The notes beneath the pieces were generated by a model that saw nothing but the letters and a program-made list of their open reading frames with translations, had not been told where the DNA came from and searched no databases. Made by a program: the position numbers and the translations under genes. From NCBI RefSeq assembly GCF_043195135.1, contig NZ_JBAFWP010000017.1: a DNA stretch of 64,000 bases; one strand, 5' to 3'. Shown here one piece after another: positions 8,610 to 17,844 of this stretch. Every line of letters begins with the position of its first letter. Position 1 is the stretch's first letter. This stretch comes from NCEH01 sp043195135. GTDB lineage: Bacteria; Pseudomonadota; Alphaproteobacteria; Rhizobiales; Xanthobacteraceae.

Positions 8610-9356
8610 ATGGCCGGACATTCACAGTTCAAGAACATCATGCACCGCAAGGGCAAGCAGGATGCGGTGCGCTCCAAGCTGTTTTCCAAGCTGGCGCGCG
8701 AAATCACCGTCTCCGCCAAGATGGGCCTGCCCGACCCCAACATGAATGCCCGCCTGCGCGCCGCGATTCTCGCCGCCCGCGCGGAAAACATGCCCAAGGA
8801 CAATATCGAGCGCGCCATCAAGAAGGCGGGCGGCGCCGACAGCGAGAATTACGAAGAGATCCGCTACGAGGGCTACGGCCCCGGCGGCGTCGCCGTGATC
8901 GTCGAGACGCTGACCGACAACCGCAACCGCACGGCGGGCGAAGTGCGCTCCTATTTCACCAAGTCGGGCGGAAACCTTGCGGAAACCGGCGCGGTCTCCT
9001 TCATGTTCGACCGGGTGGGCGTGATCGAGTTCGACCCGGCCAAGGCCAGCGCCGACGCCATGCTGGAAGCCGCCATCGACGCCGGCGCGGACGATGTCGC
9101 CTCCTCCGAGCACGGGCACGAGGTGATCTGCGCGGTGGAAAATCTCAATGAGGTTCAACGCCAGCTCGAACTGAAGTTCGGCGAGCCGCGCAAGGCGGGT
9201 CTCGTGTGGCGCCCGCAGAACAATATCGCGGTGGACGACGAGACCGCCGAAAAGCTCCTGCGGCTGGTGGATTCGCTTGAGGACAATGACGACGTCCAGA
9301 GCGTCACGGCCAATTTCGAGCTGTCGGACGCAATGGTCGCGAAGATGACCGCCTGA
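8610..9356 (+). CDS. yebC: YebC/PmpR-family regulatory protein (TACO1 family)
   Basis: This 248-residue protein belongs to the YebC family, annotated as transcriptional regulators and more recently linked to relief of ribosome stalling (family knowledge). It begins MAGHSQFKNIMHRKGKQDA, the hallmark start, and continues with KLAREITVSAKMGLPDPNMN. The middle domain contains GYGPGGVAVIVETLTDNRNRT. GGAGG lies 6-10 nt before the ATG, fixing the start. In many alphaproteobacteria yebC lies beside ruvC; here it is about 8 kb upstream of ruvC, with a glycosyltransferase and two other genes between. Confidence 0.95.
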   Translation: MAGHSQFKNIMHRKGKQDAVRSKLFSKLAREITVSAKMGLPDPNMNARLRAAILAARAENMPKDNIERAIKKAGGADSENYEEIRYEGYGPGGVAVIVETLTDNRNRTAGEVRSYFTKSGGNLAETGAVSFMFDRVGVIEFDPAKASADAMLEAAIDAGADDVASSEHGHEVICAVENLNEVQRQLELKFGEPRKAGLVWRPQNNIAVDDETAEKLLRLVDSLEDNDDVQSVTANFELSDAMVAKMTA

Positions 9357-10166
9357 AGGCGTTGCCCAGTCCGGGGAATCGGGCTGACGGCTGAATTAGG
9401 TGAACGCACGGGATTGTCGCGCAGGACAGTCCCGCCTTGCGCGGCGCGTCTTCGCGCTCGCTCTGGCGGGGCGATGATGCGGCCTTCCCGCCGACCTTGA
9501 GCTTGGCCTGCGTCACGGTGTCATCGCACCATTTTCCCGGCCACCGCCGACCGAGGGTGCGGCGCATGGGAGAACCCTTGTCCGGGCCCGCTTCCTGGCA
9601 TTACGATTGTTTCGTAACGGCACCGGGGGGCGGCGGCAGGTGCCGCTCATCCTGGTCCGACCTTCGTTGCGGCGAGGGATAATCCTTGGACGCTCGCATG
9701 ATACCTCCATTTTCGTAATCAGAATGTCACGGTCTTCGGGACAGATTGCGGAAATAAGAGTTCAGGCCTGCTGTTGAAATGCTTGCGAACAACTTAAGCG
9801 TGTGTTCTGGTTAAACCCCGCTCAGATTCAAAAGGTATGCGCGTTAAGCTTCAAAAAATCTTACGCCTTGGTTTAAGCAAACGCTGGATATCCATTGAAT
9901 TCTGTCGCGAAACAGCCCCTCGATTTGCGTTTATTGCGCCGGTGGAGGGGCCATAACAAAACGATCACGATCACTTGCGATCTTGATAATCTTCGGTGGA
10001 CGGCGTGCCGCAGGGGAGCGAGGCATGCCGGGGGCCCAGTTGCAGGTCCAGGGTCGTCGGCGGGTGCCAAGGCCGGCCGCGGTTCCCACTCTGCCGGCAA
10101 AATGCATAAAGCCACGTATGGGCTTGGCCGTCCGCGCGCGGGGCGCGGGCGGGATCGGAGACGGGT
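9357..10166. other. 810-bp non-coding spacer with an AT-rich core
   Basis: No convincing long gene is present. Positions about 9710-9970 are clearly more AT-rich than the flanks (many TTAAG, TTTAAG and AAAAAA runs), as expected for a promoter/leader of the glycosyltransferase at 10167 or for inserted DNA. A short tandem ACGATC repeat occurs near 9961. One small minus-strand frame is listed separately. Confidence 0.5.
9601..9699 (-). CDS. possible 32-residue small ORF
   Basis: A minus-strand ATG at 9699 is preceded by GGAGG with a 4-nt gap, an unusually good ribosome site for non-coding DNA. The frame gives a 32-residue basic, proline-containing peptide starting MRASKDYPSPQRR and ending at TAA (9601-9603). 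No family is recognised. It faces away from the glycosyltransferase. It could be a real small protein, a leader peptide, or chance. Confidence 0.2.
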   Translation of the reverse strand: MRASKDYPSPQRRSDQDERHLPPPPGAVTKQS

Positions 10167-13100
10167 ATGATGGGCTCTTCGTTGTCTTTGGGGATATCCC
10201 TGACGACGCCGGCGTTTTTCGAGCCCGCGCGGGTCGCCCTGCCTGCTGTCTTCGTCGAGCATTTTCCGTTCGGTTTCTGGCTGGTCGACGCCCTGCGGCC
10301 GCGCCTCGTGGTTTCCGTCGGGGGGCGCACGCCCAATCCCCACCTGTGCTTTCTTCAGATGGCCGCGCATCTCGATCTGCCGACGCGGTGCGTCGCCGTA
10401 TCGGGATGGGCCGGCGATGGGGCGGGGCCGCAGCCGGCGGCCTTCGGTCCCGCGTTCAATCGCGATGATGTCCGCGCCTCCGAACCCTTGCTTGCGCCGG
10501 CCGCGACGGCCTGGCGGGAATTTGCCCCCGGCAGCATCGATCTGCTGTGCCTCGATGCCGTTCCTCCCGGCGGGCTTGCAGGCGCGGTGCTGGACGCCTG
10601 GCTGGAGCGCCTGTCCCCCGGCGGCGTGATCCTGCTCCACGGGCTCGACGCGCCGGGCGCAGCGGAGGCATGGCGCGTGCTGAGCGCGCGCTACCTCAAT
10701 TTCGTCTTCCCCCACGGCGAGGGCCTCGGCGTCGTGGCCGCGGGTGCGCCGATCGCCGCGCCCCTGCGTCCGCTGTTCGAGCCGCCGGTGTCGGACGAGA
10801 CCCGGCAGGCCGTCCAGCTCGCCTTTTCCCGCCTGGGCCGGGACCTGAAGCTTGCGTGGACGCCGAACGCGCCGCAGACGGCGCGCGCGGGCGAGCCGGC
10901 CGACGTCGCGCGGCTGGAAGCGGTGAGGGATTCCGGGCGTGCGCGCCTCGATATGCTCGCGCGGGAGGCGGCCCGGCTGCGCCATCTCCTGCGGGAGCAG
11001 ACCGCGCAAACCTCGGCTCTCGAGCTTGAGCTGCTCCAGAGCGAACGCCAATTGTTGCAGGTGATCCAGCGGCTGCGCTCGTTTCCCTGGCTGCTGGGCC
11101 AGAGCGCGAAGGTGATGTGGGCGGGGCTGCGCCAGCTTCTGAGCCGGGCGGCCAAATTGTTCGGCGTGCGCACAGCCGCCTATGTGCTGGCCAAGAACCG
11201 CAAGCGTCTCGAGCAATCGAACCTGTTCGATGCGGTCTATTACCTGCGGCGCTATCCCGATGTGGGTGCCTCCGGCATGGACCCCCTGACCCATTATCTG
11301 GACCATGGCGCGAAGGATGGGCGGGACCCCAATCCGCTGTTCCAGACCCGCTGGTACGTCACGCAATATCCGGATGTGACGAAACTCGGCGAAAATCCGC
11401 TGCTGCATTACCTGCTGCACGGCAGCAAGGAAGGGCGGATGCCCGGCCCGGATTTCGATCCCCGCTGGTATCTCTCGGCCAATCCCGATGTCGCCGCCCT
11501 CGGCATGGATCCGTTGGCGCACTTCCTTTCCTTGGGGCAGGCGGAAGGGCGGACCGGTGTTCCGTTCGTGGATGCCGAGGACCTCGCGTTCCTGAAGGCG
11601 GGGCGGCGCCATACGCTCGACCTCGCAAGCTTCACGCCCTCGCCGATCCGCAGCATCGGCCTCGACCTGCTGCCCTTGGACGAGGTGGCGGTCGTGCTGC
11701 CGGTCCATTCCGGCTATGAGGAAACCCGGGTCTGCATCGAGAGCGTGCTCGCCTCGCGGGCTAGCAACACCAGCTTTCGGACGCTCATCCTGATCGACGA
11801 TTGCGGCCCCGAGCCGCAGTTGCGCGCCTATCTCCAGGAGGTGGCGCAGACCGTCCCGGATGTGCTGCTGCTGGTGAACGCGGAGAACGAGGGCTTCATC
11901 GCCAGCGTCAATCGCGGCATGGTCGCGGCGGGCCAGCGCGATGTGATCCTGCTGAACAGCGACACCGAAGTCTGCGGCGACTGGGTGGATCGCATGGCGG
12001 CGCAGGCCGCGGCGGATCCGGGCATCGCCACCGTCACCCCGTTCTCGAACAATGCCACCATCTGTAGCTATCCCGATATCGGGGAAGGGCGGGGCCTGCC
12101 GGCGGGCCACACGCTCGCCGAGCTGGATCGGGCCTGCGCCACGGTCAATGCCGGCCGTTCCGTGGACGTGCCGACCGCGGTCGGCTTCTGCATGTTCATC
12201 CGCCGGGCCTGCCTCGAGGAGATCGGCCCGTTCGACGCGGACGCGTTCGGCAAGGGCTATGGCGAGGAATCGGACTTCTGCTGCCGCGCCAGCGCGAAGG
12301 CCTGGCGCCATGTGCTCGCGGGCGACGTGTTCGTCTATCATGCGGGCAGCGTCAGCTTCGGCAGCCGTGCGCACGCGCTCAAGCAGGATTCCGCCGGGCT
12401 GCTGGACGCGCGCCATCCCCATTATGAATCCGCCGTCGCCCTCTGGGTGCGCGAGGATCCCGCGTTCGCGATGCGCCTCGCGATCGAGGCGAGCCTGATG
12501 CGGGCCTCGGGCGTGCCTGTGATCCTGCACATCCTGCACCCCTGGGGCGGGGGCACGGAAAAGCAGGTGGTGGATCTGATCGCGCATACGGCGCAGCGCG
12601 CCATCTCGCTGACCTTGATCATCGCCGCGCCGGCGGCGGGGCGGAGCGATATCGGTCTGGCCCTGTTCATTCCCAATGCCGACGGCGGGCGGCGGGTCGA
12701 CATGCGTGTGGAACGGCTCGGCGAGGTGGCGCCGCTCCTGCGGGCGTTCGGCTTGCGGCGCATCCACGTGCACCACGCCCTGACCGCCATGGACGAACTG
12801 GCGCCCTTCCTGGCGCTGATGAATCTGCCCTATGACGTGTCGATCCACGATTACGCGTTGATCTGCCCGCGCATCAATCTGGCGCCGGGGGGCCTCTATT
12901 GCGGCGAGCCCGACGCGCAGGGATGCCTGGCCTGCCTCGCGGCGGAGCCGAAACCCTTCTCACGGGACATATTCTTGTGGCGGGAGCGGGGCGTCGCCCT
13001 GATCGAGCAGGCCGATCGGGTGATCTGCCCGTCCCACGACGTGGCCGAGCGCATCCGCCGTTATGCCCCGGACGCCCGTCTCATGGTGGTGCCGCACGAG

Positions 13101-13688
13101 ACGGACCTGTATCGGCGGCAGCAGCCCGCCCTTCTGCCGCCGCTGGCAGCGGACATTCCCCTGCGCGTGGCCGTCCTCGGCATTCTCGCCGAGCACAAGG
13201 GCGGGGCTTTCCTGCTGGATTGCATCGAATACAGCCGGGCCATCAAGGCGCCGCTGGAGTGGCAGGTGATCGGCGCGTTTTCCGCCAAGCTCGATGCACG
13301 GGCCGCCGGCCTGCGCGCGCCTGTGTCGAAGACCGGGCGCTACAAGCTGGAGGATCTTCCCGGCCTGATCGCCAAGGGCGACCCGCATGTGATCTTCTTT
13401 CCGCAGCATTGGCCCGAGACGTACAGCTTTACGCTGAGCGAGGCGTTCGCCGCGCGGCGCGCCGTTCTGGTGCCGCCCCTCGGGGCGTTTCCCGAACGGG
13501 TCGCGGGAAGTGCCGGCGGGTTCGAATATTCCCTGTCGGATACGCCGCAGCAGGTGGTGGAGCGCCTCATTGCGCTGCGCTTGCGCTTTCTGGACCCGGC
13601 CGGTGCGGCGGAAGTCACGCCCCTCGCCCCGCATCTGGCGAGCGGAGCGGAGACGACCGAGGATTTTTATCGCTCGGCCTATATCTGA
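10167..13688 (+). CDS. 1173-residue multidomain glycosyltransferase (methyltransferase-like + repeats + GT2 + GT4)
   Basis: This is a large cytoplasmic polysaccharide enzyme with no membrane segments. Residues 1-215 resemble a class I SAM-methyltransferase fold (LVVSVGGRTPNPHLCFLQMA, later SPGGVILLHGLDAPG). About 245-300 is a coiled coil. Residues 351-465 hold three copies of a roughly 38-residue module (FDxxYYLxxYPDV then DPLxHYLxHGxxxGR). Residues 507-730 form a GT2 domain (VAVVLPVHSGYEETR; DxD-like LLNSDTEV). Residues 783-1173 form a GT-B/GT4 domain (ILHPWGGGTEKQVVDL; C-terminal FFPQHWPETYSFTLSEAFAA). The ATG is set by GGAG six bases upstream. It lies alone, 18 kb from the main sugar island, but shares its repeats. 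The acceptor polymer is unknown. Confidence 0.85.
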   Translation: MMGSSLSLGISLTTPAFFEPARVALPAVFVEHFPFGFWLVDALRPRLVVSVGGRTPNPHLCFLQMAAHLDLPTRCVAVSGWAGDGAGPQPAAFGPAFNRDDVRASEPLLAPAATAWREFAPGSIDLLCLDAVPPGGLAGAVLDAWLERLSPGGVILLHGLDAPGAAEAWRVLSARYLNFVFPHGEGLGVVAAGAPIAAPLRPLFEPPVSDETRQAVQLAFSRLGRDLKLAWTPNAPQTARAGEPADVARLEAVRDSGRARLDMLAREAARLRHLLREQTAQTSALELELLQSERQLLQVIQRLRSFPWLLGQSAKVMWAGLRQLLSRAAKLFGVRTAAYVLAKNRKRLEQSNLFDAVYYLRRYPDVGASGMDPLTHYLDHGAKDGRDPNPLFQTRWYVTQYPDVTKLGENPLLHYLLHGSKEGRMPGPDFDPRWYLSANPDVAALGMDPLAHFLSLGQAEGRTGVPFVDAEDLAFLKAGRRHTLDLASFTPSPIRSIGLDLLPLDEVAVVLPVHSGYEETRVCIESVLASRASNTSFRTLILIDDCGPEPQLRAYLQEVAQTVPDVLLLVNAENEGFIASVNRGMVAAGQRDVILLNSDTEVCGDWVDRMAAQAAADPGIATVTPFSNNATICSYPDIGEGRGLPAGHTLAELDRACATVNAGRSVDVPTAVGFCMFIRRACLEEIGPFDADAFGKGYGEESDFCCRASAKAWRHVLAGDVFVYHAGSVSFGSRAHALKQDSAGLLDARHPHYESAVALWVREDPAFAMRLAIEASLMRASGVPVILHILHPWGGGTEKQVVDLIAHTAQRAISLTLIIAAPAAGRSDIGLALFIPNADGGRRVDMRVERLGEVAPLLRAFGLRRIHVHHALTAMDELAPFLALMNLPYDVSIHDYALICPRINLAPGGLYCGEPDAQGCLACLAAEPKPFSRDIFLWRERGVALIEQADRVICPSHDVAERIRRYAPDARLMVVPHETDLYRRQQPALLPPLAADIPLRVAVLGILAEHKGGAFLLDCIEYSRAIKAPLEWQVIGAFSAKLDARAAGLRAPVSKTGRYKLEDLPGLIAKGDPHVIFFPQHWPETYSFTLSEAFAARRAVLVPPLGAFPERVAGSAGGFEYSLSDTPQQVVERLIALRLRFLDPAGAAEVTPLAPHLASGAETTEDFYRSAYI

Positions 13689-13845
13689 GCCCAGCCGCGC
13701 CGGTGCCGGCCGCGCAGGGGACGCCTGGCGGGCACCAAATCCGATGGGGCAAGCGGGGGATATATAGAGGAGGAGCGATCACCGGCCCATGCGCGACCGC
13801 ATGGCCTCGCTCCGCCGGGGATTGCAGGGCTGAAACCCAAATGCG

Positions 13846-13892
13846 CGAGATCGCGCGGGTCGAGGTCGTGCGGGTTCGAGATCGCGCGGGTT
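13846..13892. repeat. three tandem 15-16 bp repeats
   Basis: CGAGATCGCGCGGGT (13846-13860), CGAGGTCGTGCGGGTT (13861-13876) and CGAGATCGCGCGGGTT (13877-13892) are head-to-tail near-identical copies in the spacer between the convergent glycosyltransferase and merR genes. A fourth partial echo (GGTTCGAGGCGGGACC) follows. Confidence 0.75.
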
Positions 13893-13908
13893 CAGAGGGC
13901 AAGGTTCG

Positions 13909-13930
13909 AGGCGGGACCCTTGTCCCGCCT
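13909..13930. terminator. hairpin between convergent genes
   Basis: AGGCGGGAC (13909-13917) and GTCCCGCCT (13922-13930) are perfect 9-bp arms with a 4-nt loop. It lies between the stop of the glycosyltransferase (13688) and the stop of the convergent merR gene (13960), where a bidirectional terminator would be expected. There is no T-tract on either side, so efficiency as a terminator is doubtful. Confidence 0.4.
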
Positions 13931-13959
13931 TGATCCACAGAAACGCGGGCGTCCGCCGA

Positions 13960-14373
13960 TCAGGCGGCGAGCCGGTCCGCGGTTTCGCGCAATTCGGTGA
14001 TGGCGGCTTCGATCTCGGCGCGCTGGCGCTCCAGCTGCGTGAGCTGGGAGAGGCAGCGGTCGCGGGTGAGCGCGAGATCCTGCACGCTCTGCCCTTCATG
14101 CGCCGCCACAAGCGAGCGGATTTCGGCGAGCGTGAAGCCGAGACGCTTCCCCTTGAGGATCACCGAGAGACGATCACGGTCGGTCGCGGAATAAAGCCGC
14201 GCAAGCCCCTCGCGACGCGGGCTCAGCAGGCCCTTGTCCTCGTAGAAGCGCAGCGCGCGCAACGTGACACCGAATTCGCGGGACAGGTCGCCGATGGTGA
14301 AGACATTGGCGGCCCCGAAGGTCCGGTCGGTCTGCGCGATGTTCTCGCGAATTTCGAAACCGTTTGCGTCCAT
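13960..14373 (-). CDS. MerR-family transcriptional regulator
   Basis: This 137-residue DNA-binding regulator has an N-terminal winged helix (FTIGDLSREFGVTLRALRFYEDKGLLSPRREG, about residues 24-55), the second-wing part RLYSATDRDRLSVILKGKRLGFTLAEI, and a C-terminal coiled-coil dimerisation helix (LSQLTQLERQRAEIEAAITELRETADRL). It has no cysteines typical of metal-sensing MerR proteins, so it resembles the LiuR-like group tied to branched-chain or fatty-acid catabolism (inference). The ATG at 14373 follows AGGAG by 8 nt; an upstream extension is open but not favoured. It is divergent from the PodJ-like gene, with 333 bp between. Confidence 0.85.
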   Translation of the reverse strand: MDANGFEIRENIAQTDRTFGAANVFTIGDLSREFGVTLRALRFYEDKGLLSPRREGLARLYSATDRDRLSVILKGKRLGFTLAEIRSLVAAHEGQSVQDLALTRDRCLSQLTQLERQRAEIEAAITELRETADRLAA

Positions 14374-14706
14374 GCACACTCTCCTGAAGGTGGTCGCGAT
14401 CGAGGACGGCAATCGCGCCAGTCTACGACCAAGGCCTGCAAGGTGATTTGAGACCGAAGGACAAACCGACATCCGGCGTACCGCGATGTGACCGGCGCCC
14501 TCGACCCTTGTGCGAACATAGGGAACACGGGCTCACCCAGGGAGAAGGTTGCAGGCTCCCTTAGGGAAAGTAACCGTTACTTCTCTCGCCAAATCCCTGC
14601 AAAATCGGGCTTTAACCCACCGTTTACCAAACCGCGTCAAAGATTCGGAACTTCTTGTCCCGGCGTTGCGCTTCGCTTCGCCCCATCCCAGCCGCAGGAG
14701 GCGGGC
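14374..14706. promoter_or_regulatory. divergent intergenic region with a 15-bp perfect dyad
   Basis: The 333-bp spacer separates the merR gene from the PodJ-like gene. AAGTAAC-C-GTTACTT (14568-14582) is a perfect inverted repeat with a single central base, a good operator candidate. Downstream at 14611-14628 lie TTTAACC and TTTACC, which look like CtrA-type half-sites, though the spacing is not canonical. A strong AGGAGG precedes the ATG at 14707. Confidence 0.4.
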
Positions 14707-17118
14707 ATGGACCGTTTGGAAACAGCCGCCCGAAAGTTCCGCGTCGAGCGGGCCGATGAGCCCGATCCCGTGGGGGATCTGCGTCGCCGGATCGAGGGCG
14801 CGCACGATCTGTTTGCGCCCTCCGCCATCGAGACGCTGCGCGCCGAGGTGGAGCGGCTGCGCGAGGACCTACGCGAAACGGCGCCCCGCGCCGCGGTGCG
14901 GGAAATCGGCCGCGCCCTGACCCATCTGCACGGCCAGATGAGCGAGGTGCAGGCCATCGAGCCGGCGCGCCTCGCCGCCGATCTCAACGACATCAAGCTG
15001 TGCCTCGGCCTCCTCTCGGATGGCGAGAGCGGCGACGGGCTTGCCGCCGCCATGGAGGGATTGAGCCGCAAGGTGGACCTGCTCAACAGCCGGGCGGTCG
15101 ATCCGGAGGCCTTGTCCCGCTTGCAGGCGCAGATCACGGAACTGAAGGATCTGGTGGCGCGCGCGCTGGAAGAGGGCGGCGCGCTCGCCGGCCTCGGGGC
15201 CGCGTCCCGCGCCGATCTCCTGCGGGTCGGCGAGGATGTGGTCCAGCGCATCGCCGTGACCGGCGCGGCCATGGAACGTTCCACGCGCGACCTGATCGCC
15301 CGCCTGGACGAAGCGCCCGCCGCCGATTCGACCGGCGAAGCCATCCAGCAGCAGCTCGCGGACCTCACCGCGCGGCTCACCGACCTGTCGGAACAGGTGG
15401 GCGCCGTCGGCGGCGGCGCCGCGCTGGCGGAAAAGGTCGCCGTGCTTTTGGAGCGCCTGGACCAGAACGGCGGGCCGCAGGCCGCGACCCTTCAGCCGCT
15501 CGCCGATGCCCTGGAACGCCATGTGGCCGTGCTCGCCGAACGGGTTCAGGTCAGCGCCGAGCATCAGGCGCGGCTCGATGGCATCGAAGCCAACCTGCAA
15601 GGCCTGACGCAAGAGCTGGAACGCTTCCGCTACGCCTCCGCCGACGTGTCCGCCGAGGCGGTGCAGGCGGTGGCGATGCGCCTTTCCGCCCGCGACGACG
15701 CGCCGGCCGTGATCGGCTTGAAGCGCGGCCTTGCCGCCCTGGAGGCGCGGCAACAGGATTTCGAGCGCCGCACCCAGGACTTCTTCGCCGCCGAGGCGGA
15801 ACTGGGCCTGCGCGACCTTGCCGAACAGGAAATGGTGCGCCCGCCTCATCGCCCGGCGGACCCGGACCCGGATTACGCGCCACACATGGACCGCGCCCCG
15901 GACGGTGAGCCGACGCGCTTCGACGGCGCCCGCCCGGTGTTCGACGGCGCCCTGGACGCGGCGGATTTCTCCGACCTGCGGCCGCACCCTTATGCCGCCG
16001 ACGAGATGCGGGACGAAGATTGGGCGCCGTTCCCCGAGCCGCCTGCGGCCAAGGCCGAGCCGCAGACTGGCTCGGCGCGCCGCCCGCTGGTCGGGAAGGG
16101 ATCGCTGTTCGGTCGTCGCGAGGATCGCGCCATCCGGATGGCCCGTCGCACCTCGCGCAAGCGCGCCGCGGCCGACCGAAAGCGCCCGAGCATTCCCGCC
16201 GCCGGCCGCGTGGCGATCGGCGCCGCCGCCCTCGGCATTGTGATTCTCGGGGCCGCGCAACTGGCCGGTCCGATCTCCACTTTCGCCCATTCCATGGGGC
16301 AGTCCGTCTCCGGCTCCTTCACCCGGATCGCGCAGGACCTGGAAGCACGGGCGAGCGTGAGCGCCCCGGCCGCGACTGCCCCGGTATCCCGTGCCGTCGC
16401 CAAGGCCCCGCCGCCGGTCAATGCCCCGGCGCTCGGCGATCTGCCGCCACCCGTGGGCGCGCCCGCCTTGCGCGCCGCTGCCCTCGGCGGCAATGCCGCC
16501 GCCGCCTATGAGGTGGGCATGCGCTACGTGGATGGCAAAGGCACGGACATGAACCCGGTGAACGGGGTGAAGTGGCTGTCCTATGCGGTCTCGAAAGGGT
16601 CGGTGCCCGCCGCCTATCAGCTGGGCAGCCTCTATGAATATACCAATCGTGACGTCGAGCAGGCGCGCGCACTCTACACCTGGGCGGCGGATCGCGGAAA
16701 CCTCAGGGCCATGCACAATCTCGGCGTGCTGGCCTCCGAGGGCGTGGACGGAAAATCCGATTGGCCGGCAGCCATCCGCTGGTTCCGCATGGCGGCGGAT
16801 CTCGGCCTGCGCGACAGCCAGCACAATCTGGGCGTGATCTATTCGCGCGGCCTCGGCGGCGCGCCGGACCTCGGCGAGGCCTGGAAATGGTTTGCGCTTG
16901 CCGCGAACCAGGGCGATTCGGAAAGCGCCCGCAAGCGCGACGATATCGTCGGCCGGGCGGACGCGGAAACCCTGCGGCGGGCGCAGGCGGCCATGATCGC
17001 CTTTACCCCCGGCGTCGTGGACGAGGCTGCGAATACCATTGCCAGCAAGCCGGAATGGAACCAGGCGGCTCCGGACGAGGCGACGCCGCGCACCGTCTCC
17101 GCCAAATCCAGCGGCTAG
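14707..17118 (+). CDS. PodJ-like Sel1-repeat membrane protein
   Basis: This 803-residue protein has the architecture of a polar localisation factor. Residues 1-390 are acidic/alanine-rich coiled coil. About 390-495 is disordered and basic near its end (RKRAAADRKR). One transmembrane helix at about 499-520 (GRVAIGAAALGIVILGAAQLAG) follows, then a proline/alanine linker. From about 588 come Sel1/TPR-like repeats: AAYEVGMRYVDGKG, AAYQLGSLYEY, AMHNLGVLASEG and SQHNLGVIYSRGLGG. AGGAGG directly before the ATG fixes the start. PodJ in Caulobacter has cytoplasmic coiled coils, one membrane span and periplasmic Sel1 repeats, but lacks sequence-level proof here. A C-terminal peptidoglycan-binding domain is not evident. 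Confidence 0.75.
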   Translation: MDRLETAARKFRVERADEPDPVGDLRRRIEGAHDLFAPSAIETLRAEVERLREDLRETAPRAAVREIGRALTHLHGQMSEVQAIEPARLAADLNDIKLCLGLLSDGESGDGLAAAMEGLSRKVDLLNSRAVDPEALSRLQAQITELKDLVARALEEGGALAGLGAASRADLLRVGEDVVQRIAVTGAAMERSTRDLIARLDEAPAADSTGEAIQQQLADLTARLTDLSEQVGAVGGGAALAEKVAVLLERLDQNGGPQAATLQPLADALERHVAVLAERVQVSAEHQARLDGIEANLQGLTQELERFRYASADVSAEAVQAVAMRLSARDDAPAVIGLKRGLAALEARQQDFERRTQDFFAAEAELGLRDLAEQEMVRPPHRPADPDPDYAPHMDRAPDGEPTRFDGARPVFDGALDAADFSDLRPHPYAADEMRDEDWAPFPEPPAAKAEPQTGSARRPLVGKGSLFGRREDRAIRMARRTSRKRAAADRKRPSIPAAGRVAIGAAALGIVILGAAQLAGPISTFAHSMGQSVSGSFTRIAQDLEARASVSAPAATAPVSRAVAKAPPPVNAPALGDLPPPVGAPALRAAALGGNAAAAYEVGMRYVDGKGTDMNPVNGVKWLSYAVSKGSVPAAYQLGSLYEYTNRDVEQARALYTWAADRGNLRAMHNLGVLASEGVDGKSDWPAAIRWFRMAADLGLRDSQHNLGVIYSRGLGGAPDLGEAWKWFALAANQGDSESARKRDDIVGRADAETLRRAQAAMIAFTPGVVDEAANTIASKPEWNQAAPDEATPRTVSAKSSG

Positions 17119-17287
17119 GCCAGATCCGGCGGCCCGCCAAAGCCGGCGGCCGGGCTTATCCCCGCACCGCAGCGGCGGCGTGCCGGCCCTGCGGCGACAT
17201 GCCGGCAGGCGCCCGAAGACGGGGCGCCCTTCGCCGGTCCGCGCGTCCCCCCTCGCGGCGCGGACGCGCCTCGCGCATGGTGAGCGA

Positions 17288-17797
17288 ATGAAACAGCATG
17301 CGATTCGCATCCTCGGGCTCGATCCCGGCCTGCGCCGGACCGGCTGGGGGATGATCGAGGCCGAAGGCTCGCGCCTCTCCTTCATCGCCTGCGGCACCAT
17401 CCTGCCGCCGGAGGGCGCGGCGATGGCGGTGCGGCTGGCGACGCTCTACCGGGAATTATGCGCCGTGGTCGCCGCCCATGCGCCCGACGAGGCGGCGGTG
17501 GAAGAGACGTTCGTGAACATGAACCCCGCCTCCACCCTCAAGCTCGGGCAGGCGCGCGGCGTCGTGATGCTCGCCCCCGCCCAGGCCGGCCTCGCGGTGG
17601 CCGAATATGCCGCACTCCTGGTGAAGAAGACCGTTGTCGGCGCCGGCCGGGCGGAAAAGGCGCAGATTCGCATGATGATCGGCGTGCTGCTGCCCAAGGC
17701 GACGCCGCAGACAGAGGACGCCGCCGACGCCCTGGCGGTGGCCATCACCCATGCGCACCATCGCGGCGCCGCTGCGCTGCGGCGCGCGGCGCTGTAG
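17288..17797 (+). CDS. ruvC: Holliday junction resolvase RuvC
   Basis: RuvC cleaves Holliday junctions in concert with RuvAB during recombinational repair. The 169-residue protein shows the RNase-H-like acidic residues: D12 in ILGLDPGLRRTGWG, E72 in VEETFVNMNPAS, and the C-terminal acidic pair in QTEDAADALAVAITHAHH. The basic segment LVKKTVVGAGRAEKAQI is also intact. The ATG at 17288 gives the normal family start. It is separated from ruvA by a DUF1772 gene. Confidence 0.97.
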   Translation: MKQHAIRILGLDPGLRRTGWGMIEAEGSRLSFIACGTILPPEGAAMAVRLATLYRELCAVVAAHAPDEAAVEETFVNMNPASTLKLGQARGVVMLAPAQAGLAVAEYAALLVKKTVVGAGRAEKAQIRMMIGVLLPKATPQTEDAADALAVAITHAHHRGAAALRRAAL

Positions 17798-17844
17798 AAT
17801 GCTGCGAGGCGAAGGCCGATGCGGCCACGACGCAGGGGAATGGC

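Noticed and set aside
9873..12848. 991-codon minus-strand open frame over the glycosyltransferase gene
   Set aside because: It has no recognisable domain, whereas the opposite strand holds clear GT2, repeat and GT4 motifs.
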